DNA of 64,000 nt from Pirellulales bacterium (GTDB lineage: Bacteria; Planctomycetota; Planctomycetia; Pirellulales; JANQPP01): contig JANQPP010000211.1 in the NCBI GenBank assembly GCA_028289405.1, forward strand, positions 62,001 through 126,000. The letters are read 5' to 3'. Positions 17,683 through 26,873 of this stretch are shown here, in pieces; positions within the stretch are counted from its first letter, which is position 1; the number at the start of each line of letters is the position of its first letter. Below the pieces are notes generated by a model. The model saw nothing but the letters and a program-made list of their open reading frames with translations, was not told where the DNA came from and made no database searches. A program made the translations under genes and the position numbers.

Positions 17683-19050
17683 ATGGTATCACATCAAGCC
17701 CCGTTCTCGCTGCTGTCATGTTGGATCGTCTGTGCCGTGGCTGTTTGCGGACTATCACATTCGCCAACGATGGCCCAGCGACCCAACATCCTGCTGATCA
17801 TGGCGGACGATTTGGGTTACGGCGATTTGTCCTCGTTCGGTGCTCCGGATTTGCGGACTCCTCACGTGGATCAGTTGATCCGGGATGGCATGCGGTTCAC
17901 GAATTTCTATGCGAACTGCCCAGTTTGCTCGCCGACCCGCGCATCCACGCTGACGGGCCGCTATCCGGACTTGGTGGGAGTGCCGGGCGTGATTCGCACC
18001 ATGGCGCGGGACAATTGGGGATATTTCCAGCCCAGTGTGAAAACGCTACCGCAGCTATTGCGAGGCGCCGGCTATCACACGGCCTTAATCGGCAAATGGC
18101 ATCTCGGCCTGCGGCCCGAGAATCACCCCAGAAATCGCAGCTTCGATTTTTTTCACGGTTTCCTGGGAGACATGATGGATGACTACTACCATCATCGCCG
18201 TCATGGCATCAACTACATGCGGCGAGATTTCGACGTGATCACGCCCGAGGGACACGCCACGGACTTGTTCACCCAGTGGACCATCGACTATCTGCGTGGA
18301 CACGCGGAACACGAATCGCCATGGTTTGTTTTCTTGACGTACAACGCCCCCCACACGCCGATCCAGCCGCCGGAGGATTGGCTACAAAAAGTGCGGGCGC
18401 GGCACCCCGAGATGTCCGGCCAGCGGGCGCGGCTCGTGGCATTGATTGAGCATATGGATGACGGGATCGGCCAGATCCTGCGGACGCTTGATGAACTCGG
18501 CGAAACGGAAAATACGCTGGTTGTATTCGTCAGCGACAATGGTGGCCAATTGAACGTGGGAGCCAGATGTGGGCCGTTTCGAGGTGGCAAGCAAGACATG
18601 TACGAAGGAGGGATTCGCATTCCGGCTGGCGCGCGCTGGCCAGGTCATGTTCTACCGGGATCAGAGTCATCCCGCGTCCTGCTCACGATGGACCTGCTGC
18701 CCACGTTGTGCGCGGTCGCCGGCGCGGATGTGGACCATAAAATCGACGGGGTTTCGTTCTTGTCGACACTCCTGGGAAGTGGGAACAACGCCTCACCAAG
18801 AGCGCTGTTCTTCGTACGTCGAGAAGGGAACAACCGCTACCTGGGACAGGATTACTATGCGGTCCGCCAGGGTGATTGGAAGCTCGTGCATAACAACCCA
18901 CACGCGCCACTCGAATTGTACAACTTGAAAGACGACCCCGAGGAAACACAAGATCTGGCCAGCTCCCGGAAAGATGTCTACCAACGCCTCACGCGCGAAT
19001 TGCGGGCACAGATTCAGCGTGCTGGCGCGGTCCCTTGGCAGGCCCCTTGA
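17683..19050 (+). CDS. Exported sulfatase (type I, CSPTR)
   Basis: 455 residues from the ATG at 17683; a GTG four codons earlier is possible, and a GAGTG lies about 9 bases before the ATG. Signal peptide residues 1-31 end at TMA. The sulfatase start NILLIMADDLGYGDL is followed by the catalytic motif C82-S-P-T-R, a common variant of CxPSR whose cysteine becomes formylglycine. The further fold markers LIGKWHLG, YNAPHTPIQPPEDW, FVSDNGG and RGGKQDMYEGGIRIP are of the arylsulfatase A-like group. Acts on sulfate esters outside the cytoplasm. Ends 139 bases before a convergent gene with a hairpin terminator between. Third sulfatase in the first 20 kb. Confidence 0.93.
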   Translation: MVSHQAPFSLLSCWIVCAVAVCGLSHSPTMAQRPNILLIMADDLGYGDLSSFGAPDLRTPHVDQLIRDGMRFTNFYANCPVCSPTRASTLTGRYPDLVGVPGVIRTMARDNWGYFQPSVKTLPQLLRGAGYHTALIGKWHLGLRPENHPRNRSFDFFHGFLGDMMDDYYHHRRHGINYMRRDFDVITPEGHATDLFTQWTIDYLRGHAEHESPWFVFLTYNAPHTPIQPPEDWLQKVRARHPEMSGQRARLVALIEHMDDGIGQILRTLDELGETENTLVVFVSDNGGQLNVGARCGPFRGGKQDMYEGGIRIPAGARWPGHVLPGSESSRVLLTMDLLPTLCAVAGADVDHKIDGVSFLSTLLGSGNNASPRALFFVRREGNNRYLGQDYYAVRQGDWKLVHNNPHAPLELYNLKDDPEETQDLASSRKDVYQRLTRELRAQIQRAGAVPWQAP

Positions 19051-19117
19051 ACAAGCGTGTCAAATCGAACGCGATTGACGGTTGCGAGAAACAAAACTGA
19101 CCGTTGTCAAAATACAG

Positions 19118-19165
19118 ACGGCGGGGCGCACCGAATCGATGCGTCCCCGCCGTGGCCTCTTTCTC
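19118..19165. terminator. Terminator between convergent genes
   Basis: Arms 19118-19130 and 19140-19153 pair over 13 bases with a single bulged T at 19144, around a 9-base loop. On the plus strand CTCTTTCTCTGTT follows; on the minus strand a short TATTTTG follows. Position between the sulfatase and the beta-propeller gene, ending toward each other, fits a two-way terminator. Confidence 0.7.
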
Positions 19166-19189
19166 TGTTGTATGAAGATGCCGGTCGTA

Positions 19190-20338
19190 TTACAGCCGCG
19201 ATTCGGCATAAATGCGAACCAGTAGCCCGCCTTGATAGGATCCGGCATGGGAAGCGAAGGTGGCCACGAAGAGCTCGCCCTCTTCAGTGAAGGCCAGCGC
19301 CGCGGGATGCCGGAGCGGCATCAGCAGCGTGGGCTTGCAGATCCACTCGCCCGCATCATTCTTCATGTCCAGGCGATACAATCCGCCTTCTTGTGGCGAA
19401 GCCGCCGAAAAATCACAAGCGTAGACACGGCCCGTCTTGGGGCTCATGGCCAACCCGACCATGTCGTTCAGTTCCGTCGGCACGTCCAAGTAAACCTGGC
19501 CCGTGCGGGCATTGATGAAGACCAGCCGGCTGTCACCGGGGATGTCGAAGCTGCCCATCTGTCCGACCAAGATTTCACCCCGACGGCCGATCAAGATGCT
19601 GGTGGGACCTTGGAAATACCGCTCATTTCCAGGAGGAGTCAGCGATTCCAACTCGCCCAAGGCTCCCCGGCTGAGGCTAGACTTCACCACGAAGCCATCG
19701 GTTTCATCGCCGTTACAGGCGGCATAAACAAAAGATTCATTCGCGGCGATTCCAAACAAATTGCCCGCTTGACCCTGGGCTGGCCCTCGGGTTTGGAGCG
19801 TATCGTCGGCGGAAATTTTTCCCGTGTGGGGCACGCGGTAGACGGAGAGAATGTCCTCTCCGTCGCCTTGGCCACCCCCGCCCACGAGCAACGTGGAACG
19901 GTCCAAAAACGCGAGGCCCAACGGTCCGATCTGGAAATCGGATTGCTCACGAAAATCTTCCTGAGGAAAACCGACAATGACATCGTCCAACCGGTATTCG
20001 CCTGGCACGTCGTGGAGTTTACCCACGCGGCCGGAACCGCCTTCGGCGATGAAAACGTGATTAGTTTTAGGCTGAATGGCCATCCCGCACGGATTATCCA
20101 GCCCGTCCATCACGATTTGGGAAAAAATCGTACTGAGGACCTTCTCTTCGGTGGCCCGTGGCGCGTTCCGTTGCGGACGAGCGGCGACATTAACCCGCTG
20201 CTGTTGTTGCTGCTGGCGCGTTGGTTGCGGGCGACGCTGGGCATAGCGAGAGGCATTCGATCGCCTCTGCTGGGCCTCCAGGGGGAGGGCGATGACCGCC
20301 AGCAAGAGGAGAGCCAAGGAAATCCGTTCCACGCGCAT
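19190..20338 (-). CDS. Exported beta-propeller protein with Gln/Arg-rich linker
   Basis: 382 residues from the ATG at 20338, which has AAGGAG eight bases upstream and opens a signal peptide (MRVERISLALLLLAVIALPLEA). Residues ~22-60 are a low-complexity Gln/Arg/Asn stretch including six consecutive Gln. The rest is a repeat of ~50-residue strands such as LDNPCGMAIQPKTNHVFIAEG, IGPLGLAFLDRSTLLVGGGG and MVGLAMSPKTGRVYACDFS (each written here in part), typical of NHL/SMP-30-like six-bladed propellers. No catalytic residues are identifiable, so a binding or scaffold role is as likely as a lactonase role. It stands alone on the minus strand between terminators. Confidence 0.82.
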   Translation of the reverse strand: MRVERISLALLLLAVIALPLEAQQRRSNASRYAQRRPQPTRQQQQQQRVNVAARPQRNAPRATEEKVLSTIFSQIVMDGLDNPCGMAIQPKTNHVFIAEGGSGRVGKLHDVPGEYRLDDVIVGFPQEDFREQSDFQIGPLGLAFLDRSTLLVGGGGQGDGEDILSVYRVPHTGKISADDTLQTRGPAQGQAGNLFGIAANESFVYAACNGDETDGFVVKSSLSRGALGELESLTPPGNERYFQGPTSILIGRRGEILVGQMGSFDIPGDSRLVFINARTGQVYLDVPTELNDMVGLAMSPKTGRVYACDFSAASPQEGGLYRLDMKNDAGEWICKPTLLMPLRHPAALAFTEEGELFVATFASHAGSYQGGLLVRIYAESRL

Positions 20339-20797
20339 GGTCTGTTGCTCCTTAATATATGCCCTGGTTGTGGCTTGAGTCGACACTCTCGGCGGCTTTG
20401 AGGCCACCCACCGCGCCGGTCCGGCCATGCCGGCGGTATCAAGCCGCTGCCTTGCCCTGAATAAACGGTTCATGACAGTTGTTTTTTAAGTATCGGCAAA
20501 AAGGGCCGCCTCGGCCTCAAGTCTTGGAAATCCTTGAAGAATTTAATGCGCACCCGCCGCAAATTGCATGGGAACTGGCGGCGCTCTCCATATCTCGGGA
20601 AAAATCGGCCTTTGACCGAACCGAGGGTTGGCCTGATCGAATGAATTCCGCGAAACGGCGCAATTCTGCTGAATCCGCGGAGAGGGAGGTGACGATATGC
20701 GCCCTATGTGAATAGGTGCCCGGCTTGTTTTCGCCGGCCCCTAGGACTCTCCTTTCGCAAACTTATTCTATTCGCTTGTTGGTAGAGGATCCTCACG
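20339..20797. other. Gene-free divergent region
   Basis: 459 bases between the divergent beta-propeller and MORN-repeat genes. A 78-codon open frame at 20479-20715 lacks a ribosome site and any recognisable motif and is not accepted. No convincing promoter pair seen. Confidence 0.5.
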
Positions 20798-22063
20798 ATG
20801 AGCACCAAACCTCTCCAAATTATCCTGATCCTCTGCGGCGTGGCAGGCATGCTGGGCCGGTTGGAGAAGGCCGCTTGGAGTCAGATATCGCTGATCAATC
20901 CCACCGACGTTCCGGTTCCCGAGGACTCGGGCGAAACGGACGTCGCGGACCTCGCGGATGTGGACCAGGGAGAGGCCGCCGGTGCCCACGATGGAAGTCC
21001 CATCGAGTCCGAACTGATTCAGGAAAGATATCCGAGTTCGGCGATCAAAATCGAACGGCGAGTGATTCTCGACGCGGAAGAGAACTACATCAACCATGGC
21101 GACTGGATGATGTGGGACGAGAAAGGGAATCTGGTGGCGCGTGGCCGCTACGACCACGGAAAACGGGACGGAACTTGGCTGCGGTGGTATAGCCCTCGCA
21201 AAGCCGAAATTCTGGCCAGCCCCATTTACAAAGGCTTCGAGGCGCCGTTCCATGGGGAAGTCGAGTTGAATCAAGGCCGGCTCGATGGCGCATGGACGAT
21301 CTATGACGCGAAGGACCGCATTGCCAGCCGCTGGATGTTCAAGTCCGGGGCGCGACACGGGCCTTCCCTCTGGTGGTCTCCCAACGGGCAAAAGCGGCGC
21401 GAAGTCCATTTCGAGGATGGGCAACTCGTCGGCGAATCGACCGAATGGACGGAAAACGGCGAAATTGCCCGGCAGGTGACCTACGTGGACCATCGCGAAC
21501 TGGCGGAGATCGCCGATTGGTACGATCCCGCTCCCAAGCGTGGACGCAAGACGGCCGCGCCGCAACGGGCCAAATATCGTGGCTGGATGCTACACGACCG
21601 GCGGATTGCCAACCCGACGTTCGATTGGTGGAACGGTATCGTGAAGATGCCCGCGGCGAAGCCGGTGGCCGAACCCCTCCGGCATGGCAGATGGAAGTTC
21701 TGGTACCCGAGCGGATTGGAAGCGGCCCAAGGCGAATACGATCTGGGACGCCTCGTGGGGAAATGGGAATGGTGGCATCCCAATGGCCAGCTACGGTCCA
21801 TCGGCCAATTCTCCGAAGGTATCTCGGACGGCGAATGGACCTGGTGGCATAGCAATGGGCAGAAACACCGCGTCGGCGCTTACAAGAATGGCGTCGAGAT
21901 CGGGGTCTGGCGGGAATGGCGAGAAGACGGCAAGATCGTGCAGGTCAAGGACGCCTCCGCCGGGGGAATGGAGCCCAGCCTGGCGAACGAAGAGCCCGCG
22001 GATGAAATCCAACGCCAATCCCGACGGCGCGAAGCGGCCGTTCGCCATCTCGAATTTCATTGA
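20798..22063 (+). CDS. Exported MORN/YwqK-type repeat protein
   Basis: 421 residues. An N-terminal hydrophobic signal (PLQIILILCGVAGMLG) is followed by an acidic linker. From about residue 95 to 400 there are six or so repeats of the YwqK/MORN-variant type, each about 22-25 residues with the core G-x-(Y/F)-x-x-G-x-x-D/H-G-x-W-x-x-W/Y, for example GRYDHGKRDGTWLRWY, FKSGARHGPSLWWSPNG, GEYDLGRLVGKWEWWHPNG and GQFSEGISDGEWTWWHSNG. Such repeats form a beta-meander; they occur in YwqK antitoxins and in envelope proteins. With an export signal and no toxin gene beside it, an envelope role is more likely than an antitoxin. AGAGGAT precedes the ATG. Confidence 0.85.
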   Translation: MSTKPLQIILILCGVAGMLGRLEKAAWSQISLINPTDVPVPEDSGETDVADLADVDQGEAAGAHDGSPIESELIQERYPSSAIKIERRVILDAEENYINHGDWMMWDEKGNLVARGRYDHGKRDGTWLRWYSPRKAEILASPIYKGFEAPFHGEVELNQGRLDGAWTIYDAKDRIASRWMFKSGARHGPSLWWSPNGQKRREVHFEDGQLVGESTEWTENGEIARQVTYVDHRELAEIADWYDPAPKRGRKTAAPQRAKYRGWMLHDRRIANPTFDWWNGIVKMPAAKPVAEPLRHGRWKFWYPSGLEAAQGEYDLGRLVGKWEWWHPNGQLRSIGQFSEGISDGEWTWWHSNGQKHRVGAYKNGVEIGVWREWREDGKIVQVKDASAGGMEPSLANEEPADEIQRQSRRREAAVRHLEFH

Positions 22064-22183
22064 GTTAGGTCTTGCTAACACTGGAAGAAAGTTGCCAGGG
22101 GCGTTTTGGTATCGGACCGCTAACTGATACCGGGTTCATGGCATCACCATCCTCGGCAGGTTCGTCTCGAGCCGGGAAGCCGG

Positions 22184-23335
22184 TCAGAACGCCGGAAAGC
22201 GGCGCAGCAGTTCATTCAGTGGCATGCGCTTGACATCTTGCTGCCAAATCTGCTCGACGGGCGAAGGGCGGCCGTAGAAGTGGCCCTGGGCGAGGTCAAA
22301 TCCCATTTGGCGACAGATTTCGGCCTCGGCTTGGGTTTCCACGCCTTCGGCCACGGCTTGAATGCCGACTTCGCGCACCATGTCCACGAGCCGGGCCAGC
22401 ATTTGTTGCCGTTGTAACGAACCGGTATCGATGTCGCGGATGAGCCGCATATCGAATTTCAGAAAGTCGGGAGGGACTTCGACCAACTCGACGAGCCGCG
22501 CTTGGCCCGCCCCGAAATCGTCATACGCCAGGCGGATGTCGAGCTCACTCAACTCCACTTGGAGTTCCTTCATTACCGACCCGTGGGTCACGGAGCCCTC
22601 GTGAATTTCGAGCGTGATGGGCTGCGTCGGGAATTCATCGCGTATGCGCCGAAGGGATTCCATCAGCCCGCCTTCACGCAATTCGACCGGATGGGTATTC
22701 ACGAAAAGGTTTGGGCAGCCCGGCAATTGTTTGCCGATGCGGACCCCTTCCCAGCGAAGCAACGTGCTGAGTTCGCCCTCTTGCCTGAGACGGGAAGCCA
22801 CGGAAAACATTTCTCCGGGATATTGCAACCCTTCTAGGTTGCTCCGTGCCAGTGATTCGTAGCCGATCCGTTGCATGTCGTTCAACACGACAATCGGCTG
22901 ATAGTGAGGTTCAATCGCGTGATCGTGAAGCAGCGCTTCGAAATTCAACAAACCGGTGGGAAATTTGTCCAACACGCGATGCTGTGTATTGGCAATCGGC
23001 GAGAGGTCTTGGTTGGTCTCCAGGCAAAAAATTTCGCCTGCGAATTGCACCAAATCGCCGCTGCTCAAGACAACAGGCTGAACGATCCGCTGGCCATTCA
23101 AGTAGGTGCCGTTGGTGCTGTCGAGATCCCGCAAATACAGCATGCCGTTGCGTAGCGTAATCTCCGCGTGAAGTTTGGAAATCGCCGGGATGTCCAAGGA
23201 GAGGCTCAGCCCAGGCAGACGCCCCACGCGAAAGGGAAAGTTGTTCACGGCAACTCGGGCGGATACCGACGATTCAGCGGCATAACCGACCAAAAACCAT
23301 GTGGCGGTAACGGGTTCTGCGGTTAGTACGGTCAC
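22184..23335 (-). CDS. FHA-EAL fusion, c-di-GMP phosphodiesterase
   Basis: 383 residues, soluble. An FHA domain at about 30-105 shows VGR at 37-39, the SKLHAE turn and DSTNGTYLNG at 72-81, the set that binds phosphothreonine peptides. An EAL domain follows at about 130-375. Its first motif is E160-S-L instead of EAL, but the metal and substrate residues are kept: N213, E243, D272-D273 (YDDFGAG), K293, E330 (AEGVET) and Q350. It should therefore hydrolyse cyclic di-GMP and be controlled by phosphorylation through its FHA part. The two Ser/Thr kinases ten kilobases upstream are possible sources of that signal, by inference only. The next gene upstream on this strand is 505 bases away. Confidence 0.92.
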   Translation of the reverse strand: MTVLTAEPVTATWFLVGYAAESSVSARVAVNNFPFRVGRLPGLSLSLDIPAISKLHAEITLRNGMLYLRDLDSTNGTYLNGQRIVQPVVLSSGDLVQFAGEIFCLETNQDLSPIANTQHRVLDKFPTGLLNFEALLHDHAIEPHYQPIVVLNDMQRIGYESLARSNLEGLQYPGEMFSVASRLRQEGELSTLLRWEGVRIGKQLPGCPNLFVNTHPVELREGGLMESLRRIRDEFPTQPITLEIHEGSVTHGSVMKELQVELSELDIRLAYDDFGAGQARLVELVEVPPDFLKFDMRLIRDIDTGSLQRQQMLARLVDMVREVGIQAVAEGVETQAEAEICRQMGFDLAQGHFYGRPSPVEQIWQQDVKRMPLNELLRRFPAF

Positions 23336-23840
23336 GTGGGAGGAGTCCTGCTTAAAGTCATCGGGCGCAATGGTTACCGTCGCCAGTCATGGTGTTCTGT
23401 CGAAAATTAGGCTTGGCCTCCTAAATAAACGTTGCTCCCGACAGCAGATTAGGCAAATCGACATTGAAATAAATTTTATGCCAGAAAACCGGTGCCGCGA
23501 TCGTCAAAGAACACTTCGCCTTGATACTTTGGCGAGCCGCCGCGTTCTGGAACCGCCGGTTACACGGCAAAATCACAGACCCGAACCACCTATTGATTTG
23601 AAAAACAAGCTGCCGCATCAGACAACGCGATGCTCAGAAGGCGACTTGATTTGTGACTTTGCGAGCGGTGAGCAGCTTCACGGCGGCCATGGTTCGGTTA
23701 AGAGATGCCAGGGAGGCATCTTTCGACGGTATGCTTGACGTTCGAAATGCCAACATGCCGGTAACTTCGCTTTCGTCGAAAAACCGAGACGCCGGCTGCC
23801 AAATCGCCAGCTCAAGCGTCAGTCATCGCGTCCCGTTGTG
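23336..23840. other. Gene-free region
   Basis: 505 bases between the FHA-EAL gene start and the rarA end. It is visibly more AT-rich around 23410-23480. Open frames here have no ribosome sites or recognisable motifs. It should contain the promoter of the FHA-EAL gene, but I could not pick one out. Confidence 0.5.
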
Positions 23841-25178
23841 TCAATCAGAACCATCTTGACTCTCCCGCGGTTCCCGCAGTTTTTGACGAATATCCGTCAG
23901 CCTGTCGGCCAACTCCGCCTCAAAACCACGCGGCACGGGCCGATAGTATGTCTTCTCGATGCCCAGATATTCTTGGGCCACGATCCCCTCGGAATCTTCA
24001 TGAGCGTAGCGGTAGCCTTCGCCATGCCCCAAGCGGGCAGCGCCATCATAGTGCCGGTCACGGAGATGAACCGGCACGGGCTGGACACGCCCTTTCTGTA
24101 TATCTTCTCGTGCCTCGGCGATGGCCCGCGTGGCGGCGTTTGACTTGGGAGCACAGGCCAGATACGCGACCAACTGGGCCAGATTGAGCTGACATTCGGG
24201 CAATCCCACGAATTCACATGCTTGAAACGTGGCCACCGCCAAGGGTAGCGCGTGCGGATCGGCATTTCCGATATCCTCGCTGGCCAAGATGACCATCCGC
24301 CGAGCGAGGAACCGCACTTCCTCACCTCCCTCGAGCATCCTCGCCAACCAGTAAATGGCCGCGTCGACGTCGCTACCCCGCACGCTTTTGATGAGGGCAC
24401 TAATGCAATCGTAATGCTGGTCGCCGTCCCGATCGTAGGTCACGGCCTTTCGTTGAAAGGACTCCGCGACCATTTCCCGCGTGACACGCACGGGGTCTTG
24501 TGGGGTCGAAAGGACGCCGATCTCGAGCGCTCCCAACGCCCGCCGGGCATCGCCGTCGCTGGCGGCGGCGAGAAATTCGAGCGCCTCCGGTTTTAACTCG
24601 ATTTCGCGATGTCCCAACCCTCGGTCCGGATCTTGAGCAGCGCGAATAATCAGCTCTCGAATCTCTTCCTCGGAGAGCGGTTCAAACTGAAACACGCGGC
24701 TGCGGCTAACCAGGGCGTTGGTGAGAGAGAAAAACGGATTCTCCGTCGTGGCGCCCACCAAGGTCACGATGCCTTCTTCCACGTCCGGCAACAGCACATC
24801 CTGCTGTGCCTTGCTGAAGCGATGGATTTCGTCAATGAACAGCAGCGTCTTTTGACCGCCAGCGGAAAGCCGGTCGCGGGCTTCATCCAAGACGTGGCGT
24901 ACTTCCTTTACGCCACTGGAAACGGCGCTGAGCGTTTGATAGTGGCATTGCGTTTCCTTGGCCAACAAATGGGCCAACGTGGTCTTTCCCGTGCCCGGCG
25001 GCCCGTAAAAGACGAGCGATCCCAAGCGGTCCGCCTTCACGAGACGCTCGAGCAGCTTCCCTTCTCCCAGAAAATGCCGCTGTCCGACAAACTCGTCCAA
25101 CGACTGGGGCCGCATGCGGTAAGCGAGCGGCTGGGCCTGGCGGCGATGGCCTTCCTCAACGGCATCAAATAACGACAT
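23841..25178 (-). CDS. rarA: RarA/MgsA replication-associated AAA+ ATPase
   Basis: 445 residues, the usual size of bacterial RarA. Walker A GPPGTGKT at 59-66, Walker B LLFIDE at 112-117 followed by the IHRFSKAQQD motif, and sensor-1 GATTENPFF at 142-150 are exactly those of the RarA/MgsA/WRNIP1 family. The C-terminal half holds the tetramerisation domain (AIYWLARMLEGGE, RRMVILASEDIGNADP, YLACAPKSNAA). The protein acts at stalled replication forks with single-strand-binding protein and recombination proteins. It stands alone, divergent from the Gfo/Idh/MocA gene. High certainty. Confidence 0.96.
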   Translation of the reverse strand: MSLFDAVEEGHRRQAQPLAYRMRPQSLDEFVGQRHFLGEGKLLERLVKADRLGSLVFYGPPGTGKTTLAHLLAKETQCHYQTLSAVSSGVKEVRHVLDEARDRLSAGGQKTLLFIDEIHRFSKAQQDVLLPDVEEGIVTLVGATTENPFFSLTNALVSRSRVFQFEPLSEEEIRELIIRAAQDPDRGLGHREIELKPEALEFLAAASDGDARRALGALEIGVLSTPQDPVRVTREMVAESFQRKAVTYDRDGDQHYDCISALIKSVRGSDVDAAIYWLARMLEGGEEVRFLARRMVILASEDIGNADPHALPLAVATFQACEFVGLPECQLNLAQLVAYLACAPKSNAATRAIAEAREDIQKGRVQPVPVHLRDRHYDGAARLGHGEGYRYAHEDSEGIVAQEYLGIEKTYYRPVPRGFEAELADRLTDIRQKLREPRESQDGSD

Positions 25179-25592
25179 GACAGCTACTCCTCATGGCCGA
25201 GAAACGCCAGCATCCATCTGTATCAATTCAACCCAGAAGCCCTAACGCACCAAACTGCTCAAATCGACCGTTCCAGGAAGACGCAAAGCCGCTTTCGGGG
25301 ACTCAGTTTCGTTTGGCTTTACCCAAACGCCCGAAGTGCTTGCCAATCCTTTCCAGGCAAATCATGCAGGTTTGCGGCCAGAGTCCGGTACGGTAAACGA
25401 CCGCATGAATTCGAGATTTCGGTTGAACGCATTGAGCCTCGGGCCCGCGAAACGATATAATCCTCTTCATGTTCATGGTATCTGCCCGCGCTGTGAAACG
25501 CATCCGCCCGGTCGCGGCGATGTGCCGCGTTTCCCGTCAAAAGCATGCGGGGCACCTCCGAGGGCGGTCGAAGTTCGGCTGATCGCGAATCG
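25179..25592. other. Gene-free divergent region
   Basis: 414 bases between rarA and the Gfo/Idh/MocA gene, holding the promoter given separately at 25432-25461. No supported small gene. Confidence 0.55.
25432..25461 (+). promoter_or_regulatory. Sigma-70-type promoter for the Gfo/Idh/MocA gene
   Basis: TTGAGC at 25432-25437 and a perfect TATAAT at 25456-25461 are separated by 18 bases. The -10 lies about 130 bases before the gene's ATG. Consensus match only. Confidence 0.5.
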
Positions 25593-26615
25593 ATGAAATT
25601 GCGCGTGGGACTGGTGGGGCTGGGCGAGGCATGGAAGACGCGCCATGGTCCCGCACTGCGGGCCTTGGGAGACCGTTTCGAAGTCCGCGCGATTTGCGAT
25701 CAAATTTGGCACCGTGCCAATCTCGTGGCCCAAGAATTCAATGCCACGGCCGTGGACGGATTTCAAGCCCTCGCCCGGCGCGCGGACGTCGACGCGATTT
25801 TGATGTTGTCCACGCAATGGTCCGGTGCCTTGCCGCTGTTCGCTGCCTGCGAGGCAGGCAAGGCCGTATATTGCGCCGCGGACTGGAACATCCCTTCGGT
25901 GGAAGCCCGCCGCATCAAGCAACGCGTGGAGCGCTCCGGCGTGGCCTTTTCCGCGGAACTCCCGCGACGTCAAACGCCTGCTACCATTCGCCTCAAAGAA
26001 CTCATTGCCACGCGGCTGGGAGCTCCTCGCCTGTTGTTCTGTCATCAACGCCTCGCGCTTCCCAGGCGAGGCGCGACCGACCATGAAAATTCTTCGGCAG
26101 GTCATGACCAGGCTACCCATGGCTTGATGGAACTGATCGATTGGTGCCACTACGTCGTGGGCCGGCCTTCCCAGTCAGTTATGGGGCTGTGCCATTTCAC
26201 CGACGGCAAGGCAGAGCAGACCGATTACGACATGTTCAGCCTCGACTTTGCCGAAGATGAATCTTCCGGTACCGATGTGGTCGCCCATATTAGCCAAGCC
26301 CGGTATATCGATTCCGATTGGCCGGAAGCCATCGCCTTCCGCAGGCCCTCGGGCCTCCAGGTATCCTGCGAACATGGTATCGCGTTTATCGATCTCCCCG
26401 CGACGATAGCCTGGTTTGATAAGGCGGGGAGACATCTGGAAACGCTCGATAGCGAACGTCCAGCCAACGAGTTCTTGCTGGCGCAATTCCACCGTTCCGT
26501 CACGAGTCTCGTGCGGAACACAAAAGACCTGCATGATGTGTACCGTGCTCTGCTAACCGTGCAGGCCGCGCGGGACAGCCAGCGAGAAGGATCTCGTATT
26601 CAGATCCAGGACTGA
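25593..26615 (+). CDS. Gfo/Idh/MocA-family oxidoreductase
   Basis: 340 residues from the ATG at 25593 (MKLRVGLVGLGEAWKTRHGPAL); the open frame runs 16 codons further upstream but this start puts the Rossmann motif GLVGLGEAW at its usual place. ADVDAILMLSTQWSGALPLFAACEAGKAVYC matches the Rossmann domain's second half, although the EKP of most members is replaced by a CAAD-like segment. The C-terminal part is the family's alpha/beta sheet. Members oxidise or reduce sugars and related compounds with NAD(P). No signal peptide is present, so it acts in the cytoplasm. Substrate is unknown; the divergence from the EKP motif makes activity less certain. Confidence 0.85.
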   Translation: MKLRVGLVGLGEAWKTRHGPALRALGDRFEVRAICDQIWHRANLVAQEFNATAVDGFQALARRADVDAILMLSTQWSGALPLFAACEAGKAVYCAADWNIPSVEARRIKQRVERSGVAFSAELPRRQTPATIRLKELIATRLGAPRLLFCHQRLALPRRGATDHENSSAGHDQATHGLMELIDWCHYVVGRPSQSVMGLCHFTDGKAEQTDYDMFSLDFAEDESSGTDVVAHISQARYIDSDWPEAIAFRRPSGLQVSCEHGIAFIDLPATIAWFDKAGRHLETLDSERPANEFLLAQFHRSVTSLVRNTKDLHDVYRALLTVQAARDSQREGSRIQIQD

Positions 26616-26873
26616 AATGGTGGTCACACCAAAAGTCCTCGGTTTGAAGCTGGGTATTCCCTGTTTTCCCGTGGCATCTTCAAAATTCGATCGACAAAGG
26701 GTAGCGATATTATGGATCGTACCTCTGGAGATGAGTTTTCGAGGTATTTGCTGGCAGTAAAGGAGGATTGACACCCAAAAGAAGATTGGCGCCCCAGGCC
26801 ACGGGATTAGCCTAAAATAATAGATATAGATATTGTCGATTGTCGCAGAGAGATTCCACGGAGAAGAACCGCC

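Noticed and set aside
19232..20401. 389-codon open frame on the plus strand opposite the beta-propeller gene
   Set aside because: Runs antisense to a gene with a signal peptide, good ribosome site and propeller repeats; its own translation shows no family features.
20479..20715. 78-codon open frame between divergent genes
   Set aside because: No ribosome site, no motif, composition like non-coding DNA.
22108..22131. GGTATC / GATACC hairpin between convergent genes
   Set aside because: Six pairs and no T-run; too weak to call a terminator.
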